A stretch of 64,000 nucleotides of DNA from Plantago ovata (taxonomy: Eukaryota > Streptophyta > Magnoliopsida > Lamiales > Plantaginaceae), in contig CM051457.1 of assembly GCA_028274465.1 (NCBI GenBank), positions 65,100,899 to 65,164,898 of the forward strand. The letters run 5' to 3'. The position numbers and the translations under genes are program-made. Shown here in pieces: positions 33,651 through 44,649 of the stretch. The notes below the pieces were generated by a model. The model was not told where the DNA came from, made no database searches, and was given only the letters and a program-made list of their open reading frames with translations. The number at the start of each line of letters is the position of its first letter. Position 1 is the stretch's first letter.

Positions 33651-35255
33651 TGTTGGTCCCTTTAAACAACAAGAAAAGACTAGAGGGGGGGGGGGTGAAT
33701 AGTCTTTTCAAACTTTCGTCATTTAAAAACTTTCTCAGCAAATGCTTATTACTTTTCAGTAATGAGTTTGCTGATACTTAACTTTCTCAGCAAGCGTAAG
33801 TTACTTTTCAGTATCTAGGTTTGCTGATACTTAAAATCAGAGAGCGGAAGTCTTTGATACAATAAGTGCTCTTTTCAGTAAATGAAGGTTTCAGCAAGTG
33901 ATGTGAGTGACTGTGTACAGACAGATATGATTTGCTGAAAACTAAGTACAGTAAGTAAATCACACAAACACTTTTATAGTAGTATCTGAGAGTGGCGTAA
34001 TCTCTCAACTAATCCACTTTGTCCTTTCTAGTAATGAATCCACTAAGATATGATTGAGGTTCCTTACAACTCCTATCTAAAGCGATTCAAACAGAAACCA
34101 AAGCACACTTGCTTCGTCTGCAACCTAATCTAGAGAACTCAACCTTGTTCTCCACCAAACTTGGTACTTTTAATCAGCAAAACTATGCTCGATTAAGTTC
34201 CCCCTGAATATCACGGCTGAAAGGGTGTATTTTCAGTTAGAGAGTTTTGGGGTGAGATAACTTAATTATAACTTATTCAGTTACAACAAGTAATCTAAGA
34301 AACACAACTTTGAATACTTTGCAGTAAACAAGTTTGATTGTTTCTGGTGTCAAGACTTGTTCTTGTTTGAAAGAAAGAAAGAACACTTAACTAATTTCTT
34401 AGTCGTGTAAGTTCTACTTCTTCACAAGTAGCTTTTTCAAGCTTTAAGTCTTGGAACGGATCAATGGCAGTATAGAGAGTTTGAAGGTATTTGAGTTTAA
34501 GCACAAGTGAGAGTTTGATCACGTTGTTGACACACTTCAACTCTTCGCCGGATGACCTCTATTTATAGTGAAAATAAGGAGCCGTTTGAATTTTAAATTC
34601 CAAGGCTTTTGATCCTTAAGATGTCACTATCTTGCTTTTGTACTTTCAGCAGCGTCCTTGTTTGTCTTCTAGTCTTCATGTTCTTCGCATGCAAGCTTTG
34701 CATTTAATGCTCATTTGAATAGAATTCGAACAGTAACATTGGAGCGCAAAAGTAAGTACTTTCAGCAAGAGGTCACATATGTTCCATCAGCAAGTGGCAG
34801 TCTCAGTTTCAGCAAGCACAACCTACTTTATCTTTCAGATTTTCACTTATGCAATGCTGTTGGTGAAGTTTCCACTTTCTGAGCAACATGTGCCTTTGTA
34901 GATACCAGTCTTCAGAAATCTTCTTGTCTTCAGATCTTCGAATTCTTCAAGTCTTCAGATCTTCAATAATCTTCAAGATTCTGAGCGATTTCTAAATGCT
35001 TCAATAGTTTGTTTGTAAAAACAAAGTACATCGTCAGCAAATGCTTCAATAGGTTATTTTCTTTTCAGAAAATAAGATACATCATAAGCGGTAAAAACCA
35101 ACCTATCTAGCGCCTAAACTAAGTCTTCAGCAAACGTTCCTGTTTTACAATGTCCTTAAAATTCTAAATTCCTATGGACCTTAAGAGTACTAGTTACTGG
35201 ACTTTCCTTAATTTAGCATGGTTAATTGCTCATCAAAATTACAAGTTTCCTAACA
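33651..35255 (-). repeat. 3' LTR of element F
   Basis: On the plus strand TGTTGGTCCC...AGTTTCCTAACA, about 1.6 kb. It carries a single unit of the 51-bp minisatellite (about 35043-35095), so it is shorter than the A and G LTRs. TATA lies near 34558-34568. Confidence 0.88.
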
Positions 35256-35271
35256 AATTTCCCCCTTTTTG
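35256..35271 (-). promoter_or_regulatory. Polypurine tract of element F
   Basis: On the minus strand AAAAAGGGGGAAATT directly precedes the 3' LTR. Confidence 0.75.
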
Positions 35272-35521
35272 ATGTTAGCAATCCATGGCTAAATTAATTG
35301 TTACCCTTTTAGAGGTTTCTGATGTTGAATAAATCAGTTGATTAATGCAAGCATTCTTGAATAATTAAACAGTAAGCATAAGTAAATTGCATAATCAAAA
35401 ACCAATAAAAATCAAAAGCTTCATTGCTGATAGTTATCTTTCAGAAGTTTACAAGAAGTAGCAGAGATAACTTTAAACAGAATCAAAAAACAAACATTTA
35501 AACAAAAACTATTACAGAGAG

Positions 35522-38500
35522 TTAAGCTCTTCCAGAAGATTTTCTCAAAATCTCTCTTACACTCTTCTCAGCAAGTGCAGTAAATTCAACACAGTCCTTT
35601 TCGTAGTTTTCCAGAAGCCTACGAACTTGTAGTTGAAGAATTCTTGCGTTTTTGCAGGCGGTATGATGATGCTTTTCAGCATTCATTTCCATGTAATTAG
35701 TCACCCACAAATGCATGCCCCAATTGCTGGCATGGAGAAGCTGTGTATCTGAAATGCTTTTAGGATGAATCTTTCTTAGCCAGAGAAGATCTTCTTCTTG
35801 ATCCTTAGCAGTGAGATAGAAGTACTCATAAGGAATCAATCCAAGTCTCTTCTTTGTTTTCTTTGTTACTGGGTCAGAGTAGTAAGCAATGCCAGGTGGT
35901 TTGATCAGATTTGGTTCTTGTTTATAAGTTTTACCAATGACAATTCTTCTTACTGAGACCTCAAGATTCAACCATCTCCCAACAATATTTCTTCGAAGGG
36001 ATTCTTCCCTTTGATTTCTTTCGACTTTGAGTTCAATCCATTGAACATTTGATTCAATATGGCTGTAGGAAAGAACTCATTTACCAGCAAGTCTTCCAGC
36101 TTTATGATCCAGCAACCATGAATGTTTCTGATCACATTCTGAGTGGTTTCTTCATTACTGGTCTTTGTGTATTCGATGCCGTAGCCAATAGCAATGCTGG
36201 CCAGCCTCTTTTCTTCCTGTCTTTGCCTTCTTCTTCTTGTTTTAGCATTGTCTTGATCTCTTGCTGAAGAGTCAGATGAGAAATGCTTTGAGTGGCCAGA
36301 CGGAGTCAAGGCTGTTAAGGGTCTAGCTCTTATGGCTTGAGATTTTGTTTGATTGTCATCATCTTCATCATCTTCATTCAGATTGTGATGACTTTCAGTA
36401 TGGCAAAAATCTTGAGTTTCAACAGCGGTTTTTCTCTTTTTGGTACTTGCTGAATTCAACTCAGATTCTGCTTGCCTTTTAGAACTTTGCTCTCTTTCAG
36501 CAAGCGGTTCTATGGGCAGTGGCTCATCAACAGCAGGAGGGGTTTGGTTTCTTTTTCTAGTACTCTTCTTTTCCCCCTTAGACATGGATTGCAACATCGG
36601 AGTGATGTGCACAGAATAGAACTCATTGCAATTTTTTCAGCAAGAGTACTTAAACTATTATACTTCATGATGATTTGTTGCTGATCAGAAGTCATTTTTG
36701 ACAACTCTCTTTGAATGCTCATCATGTTCTCTTCATGTCTTTTCTCTGTTGCGGCCTTCTCATCCATGAAAGTCTGAGCCTTCACGAGAGCGTTCTTTGC
36801 TAGCTTAAGAGCTTGACTTACATCTTCTTCATAGCTCTTGTGATAAAGACTTATGTCTTTCTGAGCTATTGTCAAAGTTGTAGTGCGTGTCAGCACTGTA
36901 GCCAATATCTTTCCAAAGTCAAGTGGACTCTCAGCAAGCAATGCCTCATCTTCTGCTTTGCAGGCATCATGGACTTTTCTCATTGCCAAAATTCTAGGAG
37001 TAAACTCCTCAACTCTTGGGAACGGCACTAGATGTGGTGTCAAGGAGTGAACTTTTAGTTCAGAAGCAAACTGATCATCCTGTAATAGCAATTCTTCTCT
37101 TAGACCATCGTCTAAATCATTGATGTAATCAGGAGGAGGAATCTGGACAACTTTGGGGTCTCGCTTGGATTGTTCATCCTCATTTTCTGACAAGTAGTCG
37201 TCATCCTCAGATTCATCAAGTTCAACAACTTTAGAACCTAAATCAGCAGCTTCACTTCCTTTTTGTTGAGTGGTTGCTGATGGAAACACTGCAGACTCAA
37301 CAACTGGAGTTTCACCAGTAGTTAGTTTTAATTGAGTAGTTTCTGAAGGCAACGTTTGAGACTCAATGACTGGAGTTTCGCCAGTAGTTAGTTTTAATTG
37401 AGTTTGGGGCTCAATTACTGGAGTTTCGCCAGTAGTAAATGGAAGGGAGGGAACTTCCTTTGATCTTACTCCTGAAGATTGACCAATTTCTAGATCCTGC
37501 GTATGCCTTGCATGGATCAAGAGACTGTTATGGAGAGCGCGTTGGTAATCTTCATCTTGTTCATCATCATCATCAAGGTTTCTTCATTAACCTTGGCATC
37601 AGAAACGGGACTTTTGACATTTTTCAAGGCAGCCCTTTTTCTGGCATATTCTTCTTTAGTATCAGCACCTTGCACAGGTGCTTGATTTTCAGCAGCAGCA
37701 CGAGGAGGTTGGGATTCTTGCTGAGGTTGTTGTTGTTCAACTTGCTGATTTTCTTGTGGAGTATTTTCAGCAACTGTTAGTTTCAATCCTCCAGCATCAG
37801 GACTTGGACCTTGATTGTCATCATTATCGTCTTTCTTGTCCTTGGAATCTTTCCCTTCATCATCACTTGGATCAGTGGGAATGTTCTCATCTTCTTCCTC
37901 TTCATCATCATCGGTCAGAATTACTAGTTCAACGTGCTTGTATAAAGCAACACTTGTCACTTCCTCTTCCTCATTGATTTTGTGGGGATCAGCCACCACA
38001 GGTACAAATGAACCTTTGAGCATCACAGCTTGTTCAGCTGGAGAGGCACTCTTGAATTTTGCCTTCATATTCTCTCTGATTTGAGCAATCAGAATAGAGC
38101 TCATTTGCTGAGAATATGTCATTTCTTCAGGAAGGATGGAGTGGACAAATGTTTCGAGCTTCAGCAGAGAAGATCTCTTTTTATCGTTTGAAAGATGAAG
38201 ATGGAGATCAGAGAAGTCCATTCGCCTATATCTTTGCCAGTTGCTGACGGACTTAGCAACTTGTGACAAAGTAGTCCTTTTGAAGTTCAAGTACAATTCC
38301 TCAGAACTTACTTGATGATCTTCAATGATGAGTACCACTTCAGTGGTCTCCTTTTGAGCCTGAAAAAGAACATTATTTAGATCAAGATTGGTTTGGAAAA
38401 TTGTTTTAGAGTTCAAAACTGAAACATGAATTACCTGTTGAGATTCAGCAAGCTCATGTTGTACAATTTCCATTCCTTGAGGAGCTTGAACAGCATCCTC

Positions 38501-40775
38501 CATTTGTTCATCCTGAAATAAATTGGAGTTAGATACAAGTACTAAGCTGTCAAACTTAGTTTTATTACCAAAAACATTAACTACCTGCTGAGCAGGGAGT
38601 GTTGGTTCTGGTGCAGAGGCTTCAGCAACCATCTGACTTGCATCTTGAGAAGTCTGTAGAGATAACATAATATTAGCAAAAGAATAAGTTTTAGAATTTG
38701 AAGTTTTACAGATGGTTGAATTAACTACCTGCTGAAGAAGGACAGGTTGTGGCTCAGTCCTCTCAGCATTAATAGTTTCTTCAGCTTCTTGGGCTGTTTC
38801 TTCAGCAGACTTCTTGTCTTGCTCTATTTGAGAAAGCTATGCGGTTTCAGCAATCTCCCTTGTCTCTGAAATAACAAGTTGAGCAGAAGCATGTTGACCC
38901 TTGAGCTCACTGCTTGTCATGAAGACATCAATGGATTTGTTGGATGATTCTTCAATCTCCAACTCCATTTGTTGGCTTATAGCTTCCAGTACAAGCTGGA
39001 CTTTGTCGATTGATGTCTTGGGTGAACTTGGGCAAGTATTCTCAGCATCACGAGATGCGTCGTTGAATAGTGCTTCTTGTGTTTCAGCAACTTCAGGAAC
39101 TGGAACCATTGCTGTCTCAGCAACTGGTCCTTCAGCAAGCGGGGTTCTTGTTCAGCAACCATCTTTTCAGCAGCATCAGCAAGTGCCGCTTTTTGCAGAT
39201 CAGCAGCAATGTCACTTGATGGTTCCATAGTTTGATCATCTAAATTATCTACAATGTAGATATCTGGGACTTGGGCAGGAATTTCATTTCCACTGCCTTG
39301 TGGTCTATTCTCAGTAGAAGTATCAACATTAAGTTGATTGTTGAAGGCTTCCGCAAACACTTCAACATTGCTGACATAGGTTTCAGTAATCACCTCAGCA
39401 ACATCTAATGGCAAATGCGTTTCAGCATTTGTCTGGGAATTGTCTGAGAGGTCTTGGACAGCAGGAACTGACTTGCGAGCCAGTGTTTTCTTCCTTGTGT
39501 TTCCGGTCCGTTTCCTCTTAGGTACGGGGTTTGCTGATGACGCTGCAGTCTGAGTGTCATCATCAGCTTTCCTCTTTTTCTTGTTAGATTTGTCCGGTTT
39601 CCCAGAGGCATCTATAGTTGCATTTTCAGCAACGGCTGTTGTACACGTACCTTGTTGATTTTCTACAGCAGTTTCATTTGTGTTACCACCACCAATAGAA
39701 GTTTCATCTCCAAGTTGCTGAGTGGTAACATCTGCAGCTGTTGTATACCTTTCTTGCTGACTTGTGCTGACAACATTTGCAGTTGTTGTCTTCTTTGATT
39801 TCTTACCAACAGTCTTAGGTACATTCTGCTTGTAGAATGATCTTCCCACATTGCATACAGAATTTTTGATTGGCAGTGGGTTTCTCAGCTGAATCCTGAA
39901 ATGTTCCAGGATATAGCATATCTTGATTCTATACATAACTGGAAAGGAAGGTGAGACCTTGTTGTCTTCTACCTTTACCTTGAACTTAGTAACACAATCA
40001 AAAGCCTGTTGAAAATGTACTTAGCCCAGTTAAGTTTTGTTTTATTCTCATGGATATGCATTAGCAATGGCCATCTTCTCAGGCCTACTTGGTCAATTCC
40101 TCCAACTTGGGAGTCAAGAACTTTTATTAGTAGCAAAGCTACTAGACCAAGGGAGTGGCAGAGATGCTTTCTCTTAACGTGCTTTGTCCAAGTCACGGGA
40201 GCAATCTCGCCTTTCTTCATTTTCTCATTTCTGACGTCACTGTAGAAAGCATCAATTTCTTCGTCAGTGGCAGTGACGTCATCTTCAGTTCCAGTGGTTG
40301 GAATCTGAAATATCTACGCTAAATCAGTCCATTTCAGGACGATTTGCGTGTTCTGAACTGTAGTAAAGATCACTTTTTCAGTGACTCCTTTACTATCATT
40401 GAGGGACTGGATTTCTGCATTATTGTAGAATTCCATTGTATCTATCATGCTCACCTGGTTAGTGCGAGAAAATATAAAGTTCATGAGGCCTTGCTGCTTG
40501 ATAAACTCAAGCGCCTCTTCATTCTCGTCATCGAGTTCTTGTTCATAAAAGTACCTAATGTACTTTTCTTTTGCAAAACCTCGCCATTGCATCAACATCT
40601 CCCACTTTGCAGTGTCAAGATATGACGGAGGCATAGGTTTTTCTGAAATTCGGTCGTTTTTCAACACAACTTTCGTTGTGTTTGTAGCCGGAGTAGTCAC
40701 CGGAGCAGTGCGTGTTTCAGCACTGTCAACCTTTGATGACTTTGAGGACTTAGAAGACTGTCTCTTGGGAGCCAT
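35522..40775 (-). pseudogene. Sirevirus-like extra ORF (ORF3), copy F
   Basis: A long hydrophilic reading region downstream of pol. It starts MAPKRQSSKSSKSSKVDSAE and has a globular-looking N-terminal part (MEFYNNAEIQSL, HSLGLVALLLIKVL, LLMHIHENKT). That part loosely recalls the 'putative plant transposon protein' family found in other plant LTR elements. A basic stretch with KKKRKADDD and KRKRTGNTRKK follows, then a long E/A/Q-rich part, the MDFSDLHLHLS block, an acidic tract, TTGETPV repeats, a coiled-coil-like stretch and the conserved C-terminal block. There is no signal peptide and no membrane anchor. Short GT-AG intervals divide the middle. It looks nearly complete in length but is broken in several places. 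Role unknown. Confidence 0.72.
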
Positions 40776-41263
40776 TTCTTTTACAGAGCAGAGAAATGTG
40801 TACGAAAAGTGATAGTTTGCTTTTTGACCGGAGGTACAGTAGATTCAGGCTAAAATTTGCAGAGAAAGGAAATGTGAGTTAAAGAATTTTGTCATTTCTC
40901 TAACTCCTTCTTTGTATAGTGTCTCTGGTGTGTGAGAAACTCAATCGATTTCAGCTCTCAACGAGGGTAAAACAGAGAAACATAGGCGTTAGTGGAGCCT
41001 TTGCATTAAATGCGTAGTGGCCCACTAACTTGAAACCGTCAGAGCACTCTCTCTCTCTTTGTTTTATTAACCGTTAGATTAGTAACTCCTTTTAATCAAT
41101 GGCCACGATTGAATTTCATGTCATGATTATTACGAGTTTATCTGTGCCCGATTAACGTCACAAGTTGATTTTACCGAGTTTTAAGGGAATAGATTGCTTG
41201 CTGAAATAGACAAGAATCTTTTCAGCGAGTTTGAATTATCAACCTAGATACTTGCTGAAAGTT
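40776..41263 (-). other. Spacer before ORF3, copy F
   Basis: AT-rich DNA without a gene, matching 44180-44650 in G. It contains a TATA-like CACTATACAAAG near 40915 (minus sense ACTATA) followed by the ORF3 start about 140 bp on. It could serve as a separate leader; that is inference. Confidence 0.45.
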
Positions 41264-41680
41264 CCCCCTTAGTTAGATATCTCGTATTTTCTTAAGTTTA
41301 AAAGATATTTCTGATTTCCCGTATCAGTAAATTCTTTTGTACTTGAGATATCCTTTAGTAAGTTCTGAGAGATGAGCTTAGCTCTTTTTCTGAGTTCCCG
41401 TCTCAGAATATTCCCTTGATACTTGAATACCTGTTTCAGTATCTTTGATTGTCTGAATGTTTGTTTCTGCAATCCTTAAGTTCTTTCTCTTACTGAGTGC
41501 CTGTCTCAGCAAGTTATCAAGTTTCCTAAAAAATACCCGTTTTGAAGGAATTACTTGTTGAATGCCTGTTTCAGCAATCATGTAGTGACTTATCATTTCT
41601 TAGGAGAAATTAGTAGATGGAGCTTTTAAGTGAGAATACTTTGGCTTGCTGAATACCTGTTTTAGCATCTTGCCAACTTT
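41264..41680 (-). repeat. Hairpin array between pol and ORF3, copy F
   Basis: Inverted counterpart of 43768-44175 in G. Repeated units of the form TGCTGAAACAGG...TTCAGCA (element sense) at 30-60 bp steps, ending in a longer inverted repeat around AGATATCTC and a purine tract AAGGGGGAAC. There is no gene in it; open frames are repeat products. Confidence 0.75.
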
Positions 41681-41685
41681 ATCCT

Positions 41686-42408
41686 TTATTGAGGTAGTTC
41701 AATCAATCCAAGGTTATACCTTAGCAGTGCGAATCTATTATCTGGTAGGGGCTTTGTAAAGATGTCACCAAGCTGATCATCAGTGCCTACTTCCACAACC
41801 TCAATATCTCCTTTTTCTACATGATCTCTAATGAAATGGTGTCTAATATTAATGTGCTTAGTCCTTGAGTGAAACTTAGGATTTTGCGTGATTGCAATAG
41901 CACTTGTATTATCACAGAAGATTGGTGTTTTCTTTGCAGAAATACCATAATCTCTTAATTGTTGCTGAATCCATAGGATTTGAGTTGTGCAACAACCAGC
42001 TGCAATGTATTCAGATTCAGTGGATGAATTGGCAACACAGGTTTGCTTCTTGCTGAACCATGATATTAATCTAGTACCCAAAAACTGACAAGTTCCAGAG
42101 GTACTTTTTCTTTCAAGAGTTGATCCTCCATGATCAGCATCAGAATAACCAACCAATTCAAGTCCAGAATCTTTAGGATACCATAATCCAACATTGACTG
42201 TACCTTTGACATATTTCAGTATCTTGATTGCCTTTTTGTAGTGTGATTCTCTTGGATCAGATTGGAATATTGCACACACACAAACAACATACTGACTGTC
42301 AGGTCTACTTGCTGTTAGATACAACAAGGAACCACTGAGCTTCCTATACTTGTGTTCTTCAACACTTTTATCTTCCTTAGTATAGCCCAATTTGGTACCA
42401 ACACTCAT
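41686..42408 (-). CDS. pol: Copia RNase H, element F
   Basis: The open frame of 240 residues starts in the RT-RNase H connection ([22 protein letters not shown]). It shows the RNase H core: [61 protein letters not shown] and the Copia end [12 protein letters not shown]. RNase H removes the RNA strand during cDNA synthesis. The wording ([22 protein letters not shown]) is Sirevirus-type. It overlaps the RT frame by a few bases. Confidence 0.9.
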   Translation of the reverse strand: MSVGTKLGYTKEDKSVEEHKYRKLSGSLLYLTASRPDSQYVVCVCAIFQSDPRESHYKKAIKILKYVKGTVNVGLWYPKDSGLELVGYSDADHGGSTLERKSTSGTCQFLGTRLISWFSKKQTCVANSSTESEYIAAGCCTTQILWIQQQLRDYGISAKKTPIFCDNTSAIAITQNPKFHSRTKHINIRHHFIRDHVEKGDIEVVEVGTDDQLGDIFTKPLPDNRFALLRYNLGLIELPQ

Positions 42409-43166
42409 AGGGATCTTTTCAGGTTTCTCATCCTCTTTGATCCTAAACTTATGAGCATTTCTTTCTCATACTTTGCTTGATTTATGAATATTCCATCTTT
42501 GAGTTGCTTGACTTGTAATCCTAGGAAATAATTCAATTTCCCCATCATACTCATTTCAAACTTATTTGTCATGAGTTTGGCAAAATCATCACAAAGTTGC
42601 TTGTCCTTAGATCCAAAAATTATGTCATCCACATAAATTTGAACTAAGAGTATTTTACCATCATGGTTCATGGTAAATAAGGTTTTGTCAACTTCACCTT
42701 TCTTGAAACCATTTTCCAGCAAGAACTTAGCCAAGGTATCATACCATGCTCTTGGTGCTTGCTTTAGACCATATACAGCTTTATGAAGCTTGTATACCAT
42801 CTTGATTTCTGAGGGAAGTTCAAAGCCAGGGGGTTGTTCTAGGTAGACTTCTTCAGCGAGTTCACCATTCAAGAATGCACTTTTAACATCCATTTGGTAA
42901 ACGATGAAGTCATTGTAAGCAGCAAAGGCCAAGAAAAGCCTAATTGCATCCAATCTTGCAACTGGTGCATAAGACTCATCATAGTCCAATCCTTCAGTCT
43001 GACAGTAACCTTGAGCAACTAAACGTGCTTTATTTCTTGTTACTTCACCAGACTCGCTCAGCTTGTTTCTGAACACCCACTTTGTACCAATAGCTTTCTT
43101 GTCTTCAGCAAGTGGCACAAGTTTCCAGACTTTGTTTCTTTCAAATTGATCCAGTTCTTCTTGCAT
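42405..43166 (-). CDS. pol: Copia reverse transcriptase, element F
   Basis: RVT_2 domain. Words in order: [105 protein letters not shown] and the catalytic loop [12 protein letters not shown], then [21 protein letters not shown] with IIFGS is typical of the Sirevirus/Maximus clade. The frame is open over about 250 residues. It is a fragment of pol: integrase and gag of this copy lie beyond the scaffold gap. Confidence 0.92.
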   Translation of the reverse strand: MQEELDQFERNKVWKLVPLAEDKKAIGTKWVFRNKLSESGEVTRNKARLVAQGYCQTEGLDYDESYAPVARLDAIRLFLAFAAYNDFIVYQMDVKSAFLNGELAEEVYLEQPPGFELPSEIKMVYKLHKAVYGLKQAPRAWYDTLAKFLLENGFKKGEVDKTLFTMNHDGKILLVQIYVDDIIFGSKDKQLCDDFAKLMTNKFEMSMMGKLNYFLGLQVKQLKDGIFINQAKYEKEMLISLGSKRMRNLKRSL

Positions 43167-43519
43167 TGCCTTTATCCATTCAGAATGCTTTAAAAGCTTC
43201 TATGGTTTTAGGTTCAATTTCTGAAACAAAGCAAGAGAACATGATTCTACTTCTACGACAATTGCTTCTTCAGCAAGTCCATGAGTAGCTTTGGATCTAG
43301 TCACTTGGCGTTTATTAATATCGCCAATCATATCCGTAGAGGGATGATAATCCTTTATTAACAGGTTTCTGCTTGTTGGATCAGGATATGTTTGCTCATC
43401 AGCATGTGACTCTTCAGTATGTACTTGTTCAGTACTACTGGGAATTTGTGTCTCTGCTGAATATGTTCATCAGCAAACTGCTGGGTTTTTCAGCTTGCTT
43501 GATTGAGGTAGTTCATCAA
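43167..43519 (-). pseudogene. pol: Integrase-RT linker of element F at the gap edge
   Basis: Low-complexity, hydrophilic coding-like sequence leading into the RT, with several family TTCAGCAA words. It stops at the run of N. The final 30 bases before the gap (TTGATTGAGGTAGTTCATCA region) also resemble the sequence at the end of RNase H, which raises doubt about the joint. Confidence 0.5.
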
Positions 43520-43619
43520 NNNNNNNNNNNNNNNNNNNNNNNNNNNNNNNNNNNNNNNNNNNNNNNNNNNNNNNNNNNNNNNNNNNNNNNNNNNNNNNNN
43601 NNNNNNNNNNNNNNNNNNN
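43520..43619. other. Scaffold gap of 100 N
   Basis: A round-number N run, normally a placeholder for unknown length. Both edges are Sirevirus-like pol sequence in opposite orientation. Confidence 0.99.
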
Positions 43620-43767
43620 GAAGAAAAGGAGATATTGAGGTTGTGAAAAAGTAGGCATGATGATCAGCTTGCTGACATCTTTACAAAGCCCCTACCGGAT
43701 AATAGTTCGCAATGCAAGGTTATAACCTCGGATTGATTGAACTACCTCAATAAGGATACATTGGCAG

Positions 43768-44175
43768 AATGCTGAAACAGGTATTCAGCAAGCCAAAGTA
43801 TTCTTGTTTAAAAGCCCCATCTACTAATTTCTTCTAAGAAATGATAAGTCACTACATGATTGCTGAAACAGGCATTCAGCAAGTAATTCCTTCAAAACGG
43901 GTATTTGTTAGGAACTTGATCACTTGCTGAGACAGGCACTCAGTAAGAGAAAGGACTTAAGGATTGCTGAAACAGGCTCAGACAATCAAAGATACTAACT
44001 GAAACAGGTATTCAAGTATCAAGGGAATTTTCTGAGACGGGAACTCAGAAAAGAAGCAAGCTCATCTCTCAGATTTTACCAAAGGATATCTCAAGTACAA
44101 AAGAATTTACTGATACGGGAAATCAGAAATATTTTAAACTTAAGAAAATATGAGATATCTAAGTAAGGGGGAACT
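43768..44175 (+). repeat. Hairpin array between pol and ORF3, copy G
   Basis: At least seven inverted repeats: clear ones near 43770-43792 (GCTGAAACAGGTATTCAGC), 43859-43883, 43923-43948 and 44029-44050 (TCTGAGACGGGAACTCAGA), weaker ones near 43962, 43997 and 44106. A larger pair GATATCTCA/TGAGATATC spans about 44087-44160. The array ends with the purine tract AAGTAAGGGGGAAC at about 44161. Confidence 0.8.
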
Positions 44176-44649
44176 TTCAGCAAGTCTAGGATGATAATTC
44201 AAACTCGCTGAAAAGATTCTTGTCTATTTCAGCAAGCAATCTATCCCTAAAACTCGTAAAATCAATTTGTGACGTTAATCGGGCACAGATAAACTCGTAA
44301 TAATCATGACATGAATTCAATCGTGGCCATTGATTAAAAGGAGTTACTAATCTAACGGTAATAAAAACAAAGAGAGAGAGTGCTCTGACGGTTCAGTTAG
44401 TGGGCCACTACGCCATTTAATGCAAAGGCTCCACTAACTCCAGTGTTTCTCTGTTTTACCCTTGCTGAGAGCTCAAATCGATTGAGTTTCTCACACACCA
44501 GAGACACTATATAAAGAAGGAGTTAGAGAAATGACAAAATCTTTAACTCACATTTCCTTTCTCTGCAAATTTTAGCCTGAATCTACTGTACCTCCGGTCA
44601 AAAAGCAAACTATCTATTTTCGTACACATTTCCTTGCTCTATAAAAGAA
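44176..44649 (+). other. Spacer before ORF3, copy G
   Basis: No gene. It includes ACACTATATAAAGAAGG near 44505-44521, a good TATA-like site about 130 bp before the ORF3 start. In the sister copy it reads ACTATACAAAG. This would allow separate transcription of ORF3 (inference). Confidence 0.5.

Larger units (their letters stand above)
33651..43519 (-). mobile_element. Sirevirus-like Copia element F, nested in E
   Basis: Reads leftward. Parts from right to left: part of the integrase-RT linker at the gap edge, RT (42405-43166), RNase H (41686-42408), a hairpin array (41264-41680), ORF3 (35522-40775), polypurine tract and 3' LTR (33651-35255). The 5' part lies beyond the scaffold gap. The RT and RNase H frames are open; ORF3 is broken in a handful of places. 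It inserted in E's gag; the base string before it is TCAAC. Confidence 0.87.

Noticed and set aside
33511-33702. 63-codon host gene start (MASANNTRATSS...)
   Set aside because: It follows the primer site and leader of chromovirus E in the right orientation, so it is the gag start. The last codons come from the inserted F LTR.
43768-44175. CRISPR-like array of spaced repeats
   Set aside because: The spacing is irregular, units are palindromic variants, and the context is a plant retrotransposon. It is a hairpin array, not CRISPR.
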